A DNA stretch of 64,000 bases, taken from contig NZ_CP045384.1 of the NCBI RefSeq assembly GCF_009363615.1, forward strand, positions 2,788,501 to 2,852,500. The letters run 5' to 3'. Shown here piece by piece: positions 54,951 to 63,221 of this stretch. The notes under the pieces are model-generated. The model searched no databases. It was not told the origin of the DNA and saw only the letters and a program-made list of their open reading frames with translations. This DNA comes from Ruegeria sp. THAF33 (GTDB lineage: Bacteria; Pseudomonadota; Alphaproteobacteria; Rhodobacterales; Rhodobacteraceae). The translations under genes and the position numbers were made by a program. Each line of letters starts with the position of its first letter. Position 1 is the stretch's first letter.

Positions 54951-55361
54951 ATGCACCCGACAATTGAACGCATGCAAGAGGTTGTCGCAAAGGGCGATGA
55001 GGCCTTGATCCATCAGCTCCTGGCCGAAGATGTGCAGTTCCTGCCGCCCACATACTACAGCACCTGGACAGGGCGCGCACCGGTCGCTGCCGTTCTGGGG
55101 CATGTCGGGCAGGTGTTTTCAGATTTTCGTTATCGGCGCGTCATGGGCGACGGGAAAGACTGGGCATTGGAGTTTCAATGCAAAGTCGGTGATCTGGATG
55201 GTATCGGCGTGGATCTTGTTACGTTGAACGACGATGGGTTGATCCAGGTTTTCGAGGTCGTCATGCGCCCCTACAAAACGGTAGGTGCCTTGCGCGATGC
55301 CATGATGGCGCGGGTCATGACAGACGCTCGTTTTCTGGAATTCAAAAACGCGCTGAGCTGA
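54951..55361 (+). CDS. NTF2/SnoaL-like protein
   Basis: This 136-residue protein starts MHPTIERMQEVVAKGDEALIHQLL, with a cone-shaped NTF2-like fold predicted (strands GRAPVAAVLGHV, DWALEFQCKVGDLDGIGVDLV, DDGLIQVFEVVMRP). These folds serve as isomerases, binding or adaptor domains. GGAGGAG precedes the ATG at 54951. The next gene follows after two bases, so the two are coupled. Confidence 0.82.
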   Translation: MHPTIERMQEVVAKGDEALIHQLLAEDVQFLPPTYYSTWTGRAPVAAVLGHVGQVFSDFRYRRVMGDGKDWALEFQCKVGDLDGIGVDLVTLNDDGLIQVFEVVMRPYKTVGALRDAMMARVMTDARFLEFKNALS

Positions 55362-55363
55362 CA

Positions 55364-56074
55364 ATGCCTCGTTCACTGGCTGCCGATCAGATTTTGCGGG
55401 TTCCGTTGCTTCCGGTGCTTGCCGCGCAGGGCCTATCGGTACGCAGGAACGCGCAGTTGCTGCCGGAACCGACTGGCCCGCGCGAAGGCCGCTCAGGGCG
55501 CGGGCCGCGTCTGCGGCTTCTGATCACCGGTGACAGTTCGGCAGCCGGAGTGGGCGCCGGCACGCAGGATCAGGCGTTATCCGGCCATCTGGTCAACCGT
55601 CTGGCCGGGCACTATGCGGTCGAATGGCAGCTGGAAGCGACAACCGGGCACACCACCCAGGACACGATTGACCGTCTTTCGCAAATCGAGGGCGAGTTCG
55701 ATGCTGTCGTTACGGCACTCGGAGTCAATGATGTCACCCGGGCTGTGACACGCCAGCAATTTGCGCGCCGCCAGACCCGCCTTATCCGCTTGCTTTCAGA
55801 AAACCTAGGGGCTCGTCGCATCGTCGTAACCGCAGTCCCACAGATGAACAGGTTTCCGGCCCTGCCTCAGCCGCTGGCCTGGGTGCTTGGATGCCAGGCC
55901 GCGCGCCTGGATCAGGGGTTGCAAGAGGTTGCGGCTGCATTTTCGCATGTTCAACACCTGCCACTCGACCTGCCGGACGACCCGGCGTTGGCTGCACCGG
56001 ATGGCTATCATCCCAGCCCCCGGGCGTATGCGCTTTGGGCGGATGCAGCCGCGCGCCTGTTGCTTCAGGCCTGA
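55364..56074 (+). CDS. SGNH/GDSL-type esterase
   Basis: This 236-residue hydrolase has block I ITGDSSAAG (nucleophile Ser), an oxyanion glycine region, block III GVND and block V DGYHPS (catalytic Asp and His). There is no clear signal peptide, although a hydrophobic start (ILRVPLLPVLAAQG) might act as an anchor. Substrates range from acyl lipids to carbohydrate esters. It begins 2 bases after the NTF2-like gene and overlaps convergent rarD by 10 bases. Confidence 0.87.
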   Translation: MPRSLAADQILRVPLLPVLAAQGLSVRRNAQLLPEPTGPREGRSGRGPRLRLLITGDSSAAGVGAGTQDQALSGHLVNRLAGHYAVEWQLEATTGHTTQDTIDRLSQIEGEFDAVVTALGVNDVTRAVTRQQFARRQTRLIRLLSENLGARRIVVTAVPQMNRFPALPQPLAWVLGCQAARLDQGLQEVAAAFSHVQHLPLDLPDDPALAAPDGYHPSPRAYALWADAAARLLLQA

Positions 56075-56970
56075 CCGCGCGCCTGCCGGATCATAGGGAT
56101 CGAGTAAACGACCAGAGCCGCCCAGATCAGTGGGAATGCGATCATCCGGCCCGTGTCAATCTTTTCGCCGAACAGGGTTATCGCGGTAATGAAAATCATG
56201 GTCGGCGCGATGTATTGCAGGATGCCCATCGTGGACAGGCGCACCAGTTTGGCGCCGTTTGCATAGACCAGCAATGGCACCGCCGTTACTACCCCTGCAC
56301 AGGACAACAACAAGGTGTCCGACATCGCGACACCGAAATGACCAGTGCCCCGCACACCCAGAATGGTGACATAGACCAGTGCCGGAATCAAAAGGATCAG
56401 GACCTCAAGCAGGAAACCCTGGTTCGGCCCAATCGGCAGCGAGCGCTTGAAGAACGCGTAGAATCCCCAACTGATCATCAACCCAAGAGCCGCCCAAGGC
56501 AAACGACCGGCTTCCACCACAAGTACCACCACACCCAGCGCGGCCAATCCGACCGCGAACAATTGTGTCCGTGTCAGGGGTTCTCTCAACAGGATTGCCC
56601 CCAGCGCGATACTGAATAGGGGGTTGATGTAATAACCCAACGCCGCATCCAGTGCGTTGCCCGTGGAAATGGCCCGTACGTAAATCGCCCAGTTCACGGA
56701 AATAAGCGCTGCTGTCAAAGCGGCCATACCCAACATCTTCGGATTGCCAAGCGCGGCCTTCAGATCCCGGGTTCGGCCCAGGACAACCAGCAACAACCCG
56801 GCCACAGGCACTGACCAGATAACACGGTGCGCCACAACCTCGACCGCGCCCATATGATCCAGCGCTTTCATGTACAGAGGCAAGAACCCCCACAGGACAT
56901 AGGCCGTGACTGCCAGCGCAAGCCCCTTTGGTGTGTCCGTGTTCTGTGAAGGTAGAAGCGTGTCTGCCAC
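56065..56970 (-). CDS. rarD: RarD-family EamA transporter
   Basis: This 301-residue protein has ten predicted helices in two EamA repeats. The early segment GLALAVTAYVLWGFLPLYMKAL and the NWAIYVRAISTGNALDAALGYYINPL stretch are diagnostic of RarD. Despite the old label as chloramphenicol-sensitivity protein, the substrate is unsettled. It is transcribed alone; the 262 bases upstream contain the inverted repeat pair at 57103-57210. Confidence 0.92.
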   Translation of the reverse strand: MADTLLPSQNTDTPKGLALAVTAYVLWGFLPLYMKALDHMGAVEVVAHRVIWSVPVAGLLLVVLGRTRDLKAALGNPKMLGMAALTAALISVNWAIYVRAISTGNALDAALGYYINPLFSIALGAILLREPLTRTQLFAVGLAALGVVVLVVEAGRLPWAALGLMISWGFYAFFKRSLPIGPNQGFLLEVLILLIPALVYVTILGVRGTGHFGVAMSDTLLLSCAGVVTAVPLLVYANGAKLVRLSTMGILQYIAPTMIFITAITLFGEKIDTGRMIAFPLIWAALVVYSIPMIRQARGQA

Positions 56971-57102
56971 ATCGGGTCTCCGGTTGATACCGGTTCGGTT
57001 TAAGGCAGAAATGAACGGGTTGAAAACTCTGAAAACAGTGAAGTGTCACATAACAATGTTTGATGAGTTGTCAGACCACGCTTTTTAGGTGAGGTCTGAA
57101 AT

Positions 57103-57210
57103 GCGAGGCTCTGCCTCGCGCTCCGGGATATTTGTGGCCAGAGGAACAAGGGACCCGCTCTTCATCTGGCCACAAATATCCCGGGGGAGTCGCCGAAGGC
57201 GGCGGGGGCA
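57103..57210. repeat. Intergenic repeat, copies 4 and 5 as a long inverted pair
   Basis: CCGGGATATTTGTGGCCAGA (57123-57142) is the exact complement of TCTGGCCACAAATATCCCGG (57165-57184), so two repeat cores face each other across a 22-base spacer. Each is flanked on its outside by its own GC hairpin: GCGAGGC/GCCTCGC at 57103-57119 and a CGCCG/CGGCG with GGGGGC/GCCCCC set at about 57191-57216. It lies between rarD and the flavoprotein gene at 57233. Confidence 0.8.
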
Positions 57211-57232
57211 GCGCCCCCACCAAACCCCGTGG

Positions 57233-59686
57233 TCACACCTTCACCCGTTCGGATTTCGGGTCATACATCGGCTTGAGCGACGCCTCGGCCCGAACTTTCG
57301 TGCCACACACGTCGATTTCGTAGGTCGAGGCCAGAACGTCTGCGGCCTTCTCCCCCTCGCACGGCACGTAACCCAAGCCAATCGCACCTCCCAGCGTGTG
57401 GCCATAGTTGCCCGAGCTGAGATAGCCCACATACTCGCCATCGCGGATGATCGGTTCATTGTGGAACAGCAGCGGCTCGGGATCGGTCAGGCGGAACTGC
57501 ACAAGGCGCGATTTCGGGCCGCTTTCCTTGCGCGCAATCACCGCCTCGCGGCCGATGAAGTCGCAGCCCTTGTCCACCTTGACGGCAAAGCCCAGCCCGG
57601 CGTCCACCACGTGATCTTCGCAGGTGATGTCATGGCCGAAATGGCGGAAGCCCTTTTCGATCCGGCAGCTGTCCATCATGTGCATGCCGCACAGCTTCAG
57701 CCCCATGTTCTGCCCCGCCTCGTGCAGCGTTTCAAAGACGTGGCCCGCCATGTCGGATGAGACGTAGATCTCCCAGCCCAGCTCACCCACATAGGTGACG
57801 CGGTGGGCGCGGGCGAGGCCCATGCCGATCTCGATTTCCTGCGCGGTGCCGAAGGGGTTTGCCGCGTTCGAGAAGTCGTTGGGCGAGACTTTCTCCAGCA
57901 AGGCCCGCGCATTCGGACCCATCACCGCCAAAACGCCTTCACCCGCCGTGACGTCGGTGATGACCACGTTGAAATTGCCCGCATGGCGCATCATCCAGGT
58001 CTGGTCCGCCAGGCGCGTCGCCGCCGGGGTGACCACCAGATAGGCGGTCTCGGAAAGGCGGGTGACGGTGACATCTGCCTCGATCCCGCCGGAACGGTTC
58101 AGAAACTGCGTGTAGACGATCTTGCCATTGGGCACGGCATAGTCGCCGCCACCGACATAGTTCATGAACTTCTCGGCATCGGGGCCCTCGACCCGGATCT
58201 TGCCGAACGAGGACATGTCGTACATGCCCACGTTTTCGCGCACAGCGCGGTGTTCGGCGGCCGAGTTCTCGAACCAGTTCTGACGCTTCCAACTGTAGTT
58301 GTATTCGCGTTCCTGCCCTTCGTTGGCGAACCAATTGGCGCGCTCCCACCCGGCCAGTTCACCGAACACGGCACCGTGTTCATTCAGGTGGTGGTGGAAT
58401 GGCGTCCGGCGCACGCCGCGCGCGGTGGCTTTCTGGCGATAGGGGTAGTGGTCGGCATAGAGCAGGCCCAGCGTCTCCTTGGACCGTTCGAAAAGATACT
58501 GCTTGTTGCCCTGGAAGGGCTGCATCCGGCTGATGTCCACATCGCCCAGGTCAAAGGGTTTTTCGCCTGTGTCCATCCATTCGGCCAGCGCCATGCCCGC
58601 GCCGCCCGCCGACTGGATCCCGATCGAGTTGAAGCCGGCGGCGACCCAGACATTGTCCATCTCGGGCGCGAGCCCAAGGTGATAGGCGTCGTCGGGCGTG
58701 AAGGACTCAGGGCCGTTGAAGAAGGTGTGGATGCCCGCCTCGGCCAGCATCGGCATGCGGTTGCAGGCGGCTTCGAGGATCGGTTCGAAATGGTCGAAAT
58801 CCTCGGGCAGCTGGTCGAACTCGAAGCTGTCGGGAATGCCGTCCATCGCCCAGGGCTTGGCGTTGGGCTCGAAGGCGCCCAGCAGGATTTTCCCGGCGTC
58901 CTCCTTGTAATAGGCGCATTCATCCGGCACCCGCAGCACCGGCAGCTGCGTCAGGCCGTCGATGTTCTCGGTCACGATGTAGAAATGTTCGCAGGCGTGC
59001 AGCGGGATGTTTACGCCCGCCATTCGGCCAACTTCGTGCCCCCACATGCCGGCGCAGTTGACCACCATGTCACACTCGATATGGCCCGAGGCGCTGCCGT
59101 CATCGGCCACCCAGTCCACGCCGGTCACGCTGCGGCCCTGTTTGACGATATCGGTGACCTTTACCCGTTCCTTGACGATGGCGCCGCGCTGGCGGGCGCC
59201 CTTGGCCAGAGCCAGCGCGATGTTGGCCGGATCACCCTGCCCGTCCAGCGGCAGATAAACTGCACCCTTGACGCCCTCGAGATTGATATGCGGATACAGT
59301 TCCTGCACGCGCTCATTCGAGATTTCTTCGACCTCGACGCCAAACGCCCGCGCCATCGCAGTCTGACGATAGATTTCCTCTTTGCGTTCCTCGGTCAGCG
59401 CCACGGTGATCGACCCGCAGCGCTTGAAGCCCGTGGCGACACCGGTTTCCTCTTCGAGTGAGCCATACAGCTCCTGACTGTACTTCGCCAGCTTGGTCAT
59501 GTTTGCGGTGGCGCGCAGCTGTGCGATCAGACCCGCTGCATGCCAGGTGGTGCCACTTGTCAGCTGCTTTCGTTCAAGCAACACGACGTCTTTCCAACCC
59601 TTCTTGGTCAAATGATAAGCGACCGAGCATCCGATGACGCCACCGCCGATGATGACCGCTCGGGCCTTGCTGGGAAGATCAACCAT
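57233..59686 (-). CDS. Dimethylglycine dehydrogenase-like FAD/GcvT flavoprotein
   Basis: This 817-residue enzyme joins an FAD/DAO oxidoreductase domain (about 1-380; [15 protein letters not shown] and the covalent-flavin histidine H49 in TTWHAAGL) to a GcvT-like C-terminal half (about 430-810) with GELGWEIYV. That is the layout of dimethylglycine and sarcosine dehydrogenases, which pass one-carbon units to tetrahydrofolate. The substrate is presumably an N-methylated glycine or amine. It is 89 bases downstream of the GlxA-type regulator. Third positions are strongly G/C, suggesting high expression. Confidence 0.88.
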   Translation of the reverse strand: MVDLPSKARAVIIGGGVIGCSVAYHLTKKGWKDVVLLERKQLTSGTTWHAAGLIAQLRATANMTKLAKYSQELYGSLEEETGVATGFKRCGSITVALTEERKEEIYRQTAMARAFGVEVEEISNERVQELYPHINLEGVKGAVYLPLDGQGDPANIALALAKGARQRGAIVKERVKVTDIVKQGRSVTGVDWVADDGSASGHIECDMVVNCAGMWGHEVGRMAGVNIPLHACEHFYIVTENIDGLTQLPVLRVPDECAYYKEDAGKILLGAFEPNAKPWAMDGIPDSFEFDQLPEDFDHFEPILEAACNRMPMLAEAGIHTFFNGPESFTPDDAYHLGLAPEMDNVWVAAGFNSIGIQSAGGAGMALAEWMDTGEKPFDLGDVDISRMQPFQGNKQYLFERSKETLGLLYADHYPYRQKATARGVRRTPFHHHLNEHGAVFGELAGWERANWFANEGQEREYNYSWKRQNWFENSAAEHRAVRENVGMYDMSSFGKIRVEGPDAEKFMNYVGGGDYAVPNGKIVYTQFLNRSGGIEADVTVTRLSETAYLVVTPAATRLADQTWMMRHAGNFNVVITDVTAGEGVLAVMGPNARALLEKVSPNDFSNAANPFGTAQEIEIGMGLARAHRVTYVGELGWEIYVSSDMAGHVFETLHEAGQNMGLKLCGMHMMDSCRIEKGFRHFGHDITCEDHVVDAGLGFAVKVDKGCDFIGREAVIARKESGPKSRLVQFRLTDPEPLLFHNEPIIRDGEYVGYLSSGNYGHTLGGAIGLGYVPCEGEKAADVLASTYEIDVCGTKVRAEASLKPMYDPKSERVKV

Positions 59687-59775
59687 CCTGAAATCTCCGC
59701 TGTGTCAGGTTTGGCATAGGTTGCCACGGAAGATCGACAACAAATGCACCAAAAGCGTCACGAAATCCGCAGTTT

Positions 59776-60762
59776 TCACCGATGTGATGCCGCTCGCTTT
59801 TGCCGACGTACGACAAAGGGCGTGACCCCGAAGAAGCTTTTGTAAACAGACGAAAACCCGTTCGGAAAACCACAGGCCAAACCAATTTCGCGTACGCTCA
59901 TCGTGGTGTTCAGCAACAGGTTATTTGCCTTGGCCAGTCGCATTTCCCGGTAGAATCCGTTGGGAGTGGTTCCAAAAAAGGTTTTGAACTTACGCTCGAG
60001 GGACCGGTTCGACAGGTGCAGCGATTCGACGATCTGATTGATCGGCAGGGGGTCTTCGATATTGGCCTGCATAAGCTTTATGCACTGATCCAGCTTCGAA
60101 TCGCCTGTCGCAGTCAATTTGGCGCCCGAGAATGGCTGCATCGAAGCGAAATCGCGGATGTTCTCATGCAGCATGATGTCGGCCACGGTCATCTTCGCAG
60201 GCCCCGAGATATGGCGCCCGATCACCGCCAAGGCGATATCCGTCGTGGCCTCCATCCCGGCACATGTCACAACCGCGCCCTGTTCGGTTGCGATCGACAG
60301 TTTGGCTTCGAACCGGGCGCCGCGTTCCCGCAGGAACGATGCGTTTTCCCAATGGGTTGCCAGGTCGGCCGTTCCCTGCTCGTCGATATAGCGGCTGGCG
60401 GCTTCGGCCAGCAGGAACACCTTGGCGTCCCGGAAGGTATAGTCCGACACCACCCGCCCCAACGACAAATCCGGATGGTCCGGGTCTGAATTGCCGATTA
60501 CGAACAGGTAATCCGCCCTTGGCTGTGACGGCACCGCTTCTGTTTGAACCACGGCGTCACTGCTGCTGGCAATCGGGCCACCTTTGAGCGAGCGATAGGT
60601 GAAGGTGAACGGAGGGCTTGGGCATACGCGGTTGGCCAGTCTCAACACCTCAACCAACGACGCCAGCTCCAACAGCACGAAACCCGGCGCGACAAGGATG
60701 TCGAAATGCCGGATGGCCTGTTTTGGAGCGTCCGAAGTAGATTTTGCCGCCATTTTCTTCAA
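59776..60762 (-). CDS. GlxA-family AraC-type regulator
   Basis: This 328-residue regulator has an N-terminal DJ-1/PfpI-like domain with the elbow VVTCAGMEA (about residues 165-173) and a C-terminal AraC DNA-binding domain (LHLSNRSLERKFKTFFG and VREIGLACGFPNGFSSVYKSFFG as the two helix-turn-helix segments). Relatives such as GbdR, CdhR and ArgR-type regulators control betaine, carnitine and amino-acid catabolism. It starts inside the upstream homocysteine methyltransferase (ATGA overlap of four bases), so it is translated as part of the catabolic cluster. Confidence 0.9.
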   Translation of the reverse strand: MKKMAAKSTSDAPKQAIRHFDILVAPGFVLLELASLVEVLRLANRVCPSPPFTFTYRSLKGGPIASSSDAVVQTEAVPSQPRADYLFVIGNSDPDHPDLSLGRVVSDYTFRDAKVFLLAEAASRYIDEQGTADLATHWENASFLRERGARFEAKLSIATEQGAVVTCAGMEATTDIALAVIGRHISGPAKMTVADIMLHENIRDFASMQPFSGAKLTATGDSKLDQCIKLMQANIEDPLPINQIVESLHLSNRSLERKFKTFFGTTPNGFYREMRLAKANNLLLNTTMSVREIGLACGFPNGFSSVYKSFFGVTPFVVRRQKRAASHR

Positions 60763-61652
60763 ACGATGTTATGACCGGCGGCCCGCAACCGGTTCGCCAG
60801 TTCTTCGATATGATCCGGCCCGATTTCGCAGCATCCGCCAACAATCGTTGCCCCCTGATCTATCCACCGCATCACCTGATCCGCATAAGCCCTGGGGCCA
60901 AGGTCATGACGTTCTTGCAGGGCATCCACGGTCGGCGCATCCTGAAGGAAATCATCCGAAATATGCGTGAAGCCATTGGCGTAGGCCCCAAAGGGCCGAT
61001 TCATGCCGGACAGAACTTCCAGCGCCGCCGGGATCGCCTCGGGGCGCGAACAATTGATCAACACGGCATCGGGCGAAAACTCCTCCACCAACGGAGCAAT
61101 GTCCGCCAACGGTTCGCCGGACCTGAGAAGGCTGCCATCGTCATCATTGACTGACAGGGACAGCCAAACCGGTTTTCCGCATCCGACCGTGCCACGCAAT
61201 GCGCCCTCGGCTTCCTGTACCGACGACGCGGTCTCGATCAAAAACAGATCGACCCGCGCGGCCATCATGGCCACAAGTTCGGCGAACTTTTCAGCCGCAT
61301 CCGCAGGGTCCGGGTTAAGGTCGGGGCGATATGAAGCGAGCAATGGCCCCAGTGCACCCGCAATCCGCCCCCCGGTTGCCGCGCGGGCACGTTCGGCCTG
61401 TGTCAGGGCGGTGTCGATCAGGGTAGGCATATGATCCTCCATCCCCACCCGCACCAGACGAGAGCGATGGACGGCATAAGTATTGGTTGTCGCGACCGTC
61501 GCACCCCGGCTGAAATAGTCGCGGTGCACTTCCGCGACCAAATCGGGGTGATCGATCATCACGCGCGTCGACCACAGCGGTGTCGCCTGATCGCCACTGC
61601 GTTTTACCAGTTCCTGCCCGATAGAGCCGTCCAAAAGGGTGATATCTGCCAT
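60759..61652 (-). CDS. Homocysteine S-methyltransferase family protein
   Basis: This 297-residue zinc-dependent methyltransferase has the three cysteine-containing signatures of the BHMT/MmuM family: INCS (near 210) and GGCCE (near 280) provide the thiolate ligands. It opens LLDGSIGQEL, as in BHMT-like proteins. The methyl donor could be glycine betaine, S-methylmethionine or dimethylsulfoniopropionate. Being next to dimethylglycine dehydrogenase-like genes favours betaine-type demethylation. The gap from the dehydrogenase gene upstream is 11 bases. Confidence 0.87.
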   Translation of the reverse strand: MADITLLDGSIGQELVKRSGDQATPLWSTRVMIDHPDLVAEVHRDYFSRGATVATTNTYAVHRSRLVRVGMEDHMPTLIDTALTQAERARAATGGRIAGALGPLLASYRPDLNPDPADAAEKFAELVAMMAARVDLFLIETASSVQEAEGALRGTVGCGKPVWLSLSVNDDDGSLLRSGEPLADIAPLVEEFSPDAVLINCSRPEAIPAALEVLSGMNRPFGAYANGFTHISDDFLQDAPTVDALQERHDLGPRAYADQVMRWIDQGATIVGGCCEIGPDHIEELANRLRAAGHNIV

Positions 61653-61663
61653 GTCGTTACTCC

Positions 61664-62716
61664 TCAGGGCACCAATACCAGTTTTCCCGGAAGGGTCTTC
61701 GATTGAAAGTCAGCCTGTGCAATACCAATATCCTTCAACGGATAGGTCCGGGAAACCAGTGGCTTGATCCGTCCGGTATTCACCAGTTCAACAAGACGGT
61801 CAAAGACTTCGGGCGCCTGGTGCGTGCACCCATGTATGGTGATGTCGCGCAGATATATGTCCCGCAGATCAGCTTCGACAATCGGGCCTGCTATTGCCCC
61901 CGAAACGGCATAGTGCCCGCCGGATTTCAGGGAAAGGATCAGCGATGGCCAGGCCGGGCCACCCACAACGTCGATCACCACATCGAACATATCCTGCGGA
62001 AGCGGGTCGTTCCGGTCAAACGTATTCTCGGCCCCCTGGGATTTCACGATCTCGGCTTTCGTGCCCGCTGTTACAGCCCAAACCGACGCCCCGCGCAGGG
62101 CGGCCAGTTGCACCGCCGCCAACCCGACGCCACCCGAGGCGCCGGTGATCAGCACCTTGTGCCCGGCCGTCACGCCTGCGCGGGTCAGCAGGTTCTCCGC
62201 CGTCCCGAAGGCGCAAGGAATGGCGGCGATTTCCACATCCGAAAGGGGCGAGGCGCTGACGTCATAGAGATCATCGGCTTCAACCAGACAATACTGCGCA
62301 AAAGCCCCGTCGATTTCGGAACCCAGCGCAATGAAGCCCTGCGGGTTTCCCGGGCGCGGGCGCGGCAGGTTTATCGGACAGGTCACGCGCTGACCCGGTT
62401 TGAAGGCAACACCCGGCCCAACCTGTTCCACGATGCCGCAAAGATCTCCGCCCTGAATGCGGGGAAAGTGCAATGCACCGCCCCAACCGCCCGCTTCGAC
62501 CTTCTGATCAACGGCATCCGTCGCGCCGGTGACGTCCGAGGAATACCAACCGACCCGTGTGTTGATATCCGTGTTGTTCACGCCTGCGGCGGCGACCCGA
62601 ACCAGAACTTGCCCTGCCCCGGGTTCAGGAACCGGGATATCATCTCGCCATTCCAGAACTTCGGGGCCACCGTGGCCCGTCAGATAGACACCGGACATCG
62701 TCTTTGGAGCATTCAT
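61664..62716 (-). CDS. Zinc/quinone-type medium-chain dehydrogenase
   Basis: This 350-residue MDR protein has a GroES-like N-terminal domain (VAAAGVNNTDINTRVGWY) and a Rossmann domain with ITGASGGVGLAAVQLAA. The catalytic-zinc cysteine seems replaced (NNTDIN), so it may belong to the zinc-free quinone oxidoreductase branch, with NADPH as cofactor. A single Cys (DLCGIVEQVG) follows the HFPRIQGG segment. It lies 11 bases from the methyltransferase and 12 from the cupin, in one operon. The substrate is unknown. Confidence 0.82.
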   Translation of the reverse strand: MNAPKTMSGVYLTGHGGPEVLEWRDDIPVPEPGAGQVLVRVAAAGVNNTDINTRVGWYSSDVTGATDAVDQKVEAGGWGGALHFPRIQGGDLCGIVEQVGPGVAFKPGQRVTCPINLPRPRPGNPQGFIALGSEIDGAFAQYCLVEADDLYDVSASPLSDVEIAAIPCAFGTAENLLTRAGVTAGHKVLITGASGGVGLAAVQLAALRGASVWAVTAGTKAEIVKSQGAENTFDRNDPLPQDMFDVVIDVVGGPAWPSLILSLKSGGHYAVSGAIAGPIVEADLRDIYLRDITIHGCTHQAPEVFDRLVELVNTGRIKPLVSRTYPLKDIGIAQADFQSKTLPGKLVLVP

Positions 62717-62728
62717 TTCGCTGGCTTC

Positions 62729-63205
62729 TCAGGTCTGGTCGGCGGGATGGGGCGGAACCGGTCCCATCGGCACGATGTCATATCGGGCATTCAGGTCGGC
62801 CATCTTGGCCTCGTCCTCGAAATCCGCCGGGGTCATGGTTGCCAGTTCCGCAAGGAAACCATCAAACCCGGATGGTTGAAAGATCATGAGCATCCGTGCC
62901 GGTTTGTTGTCGGCAACCCGGCAGGCATGCGGCACACCCGCCGGAACATGCATGGTGGTGCCCGGCGTGCACAGGTGCCAGTCTCCGTCGACATAGAAAT
63001 CCACGGCGCCCTCGAGAAAATAGAAAGTCTCGGCGTGGCTGTCGTGGCGATGAAGGCCAAGCGCGAAGCTGGCCTTCAAGTTGTCTTCCATCAGTGTGTA
63101 GGCTCCGCCCGTGTCCTGACCGGAAACTTTCACGAAGGTATGGTCGTTTTCCCAGTCATAGTTGGGACCTTCACCAGGTCCCATCTTGGAATATCGCGGG
63201 CGCAT
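62729..63205 (-). CDS. Cupin-domain protein
   Basis: This 158-residue single cupin has metal motif 1 H-x-H...E...G in LGLHRHDSHAETFYFLEG and motif 2 PAGVPHA. AAAGGAGGCCCGC precedes the ATG at 63205. A dioxygenase, isomerase or lyase role is possible; bacterial DMSP lyases are also cupins, but the motif here is the general one and gives no specific support. It sits between the partial flavoprotein gene and the dehydrogenase, with gaps of 16 and 12 bases. Confidence 0.85.
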   Translation of the reverse strand: MRPRYSKMGPGEGPNYDWENDHTFVKVSGQDTGGAYTLMEDNLKASFALGLHRHDSHAETFYFLEGAVDFYVDGDWHLCTPGTTMHVPAGVPHACRVADNKPARMLMIFQPSGFDGFLAELATMTPADFEDEAKMADLNARYDIVPMGPVPPHPADQT

Positions 63206-63221
63206 GCGGGCCTCCTTTTTG

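Noticed and set aside
57803..59461. 552-codon plus-strand frame opposite the flavoprotein
   Set aside because: Same cause; the composition is typical of a reversed GC-rich gene and has no family resemblance.
62729..63205. Idea that the cupin is a DMSP lyase
   Set aside because: Only general cupin motifs are visible and no DMSP transporter or regulator is in the window. The claim would go beyond the sequence.
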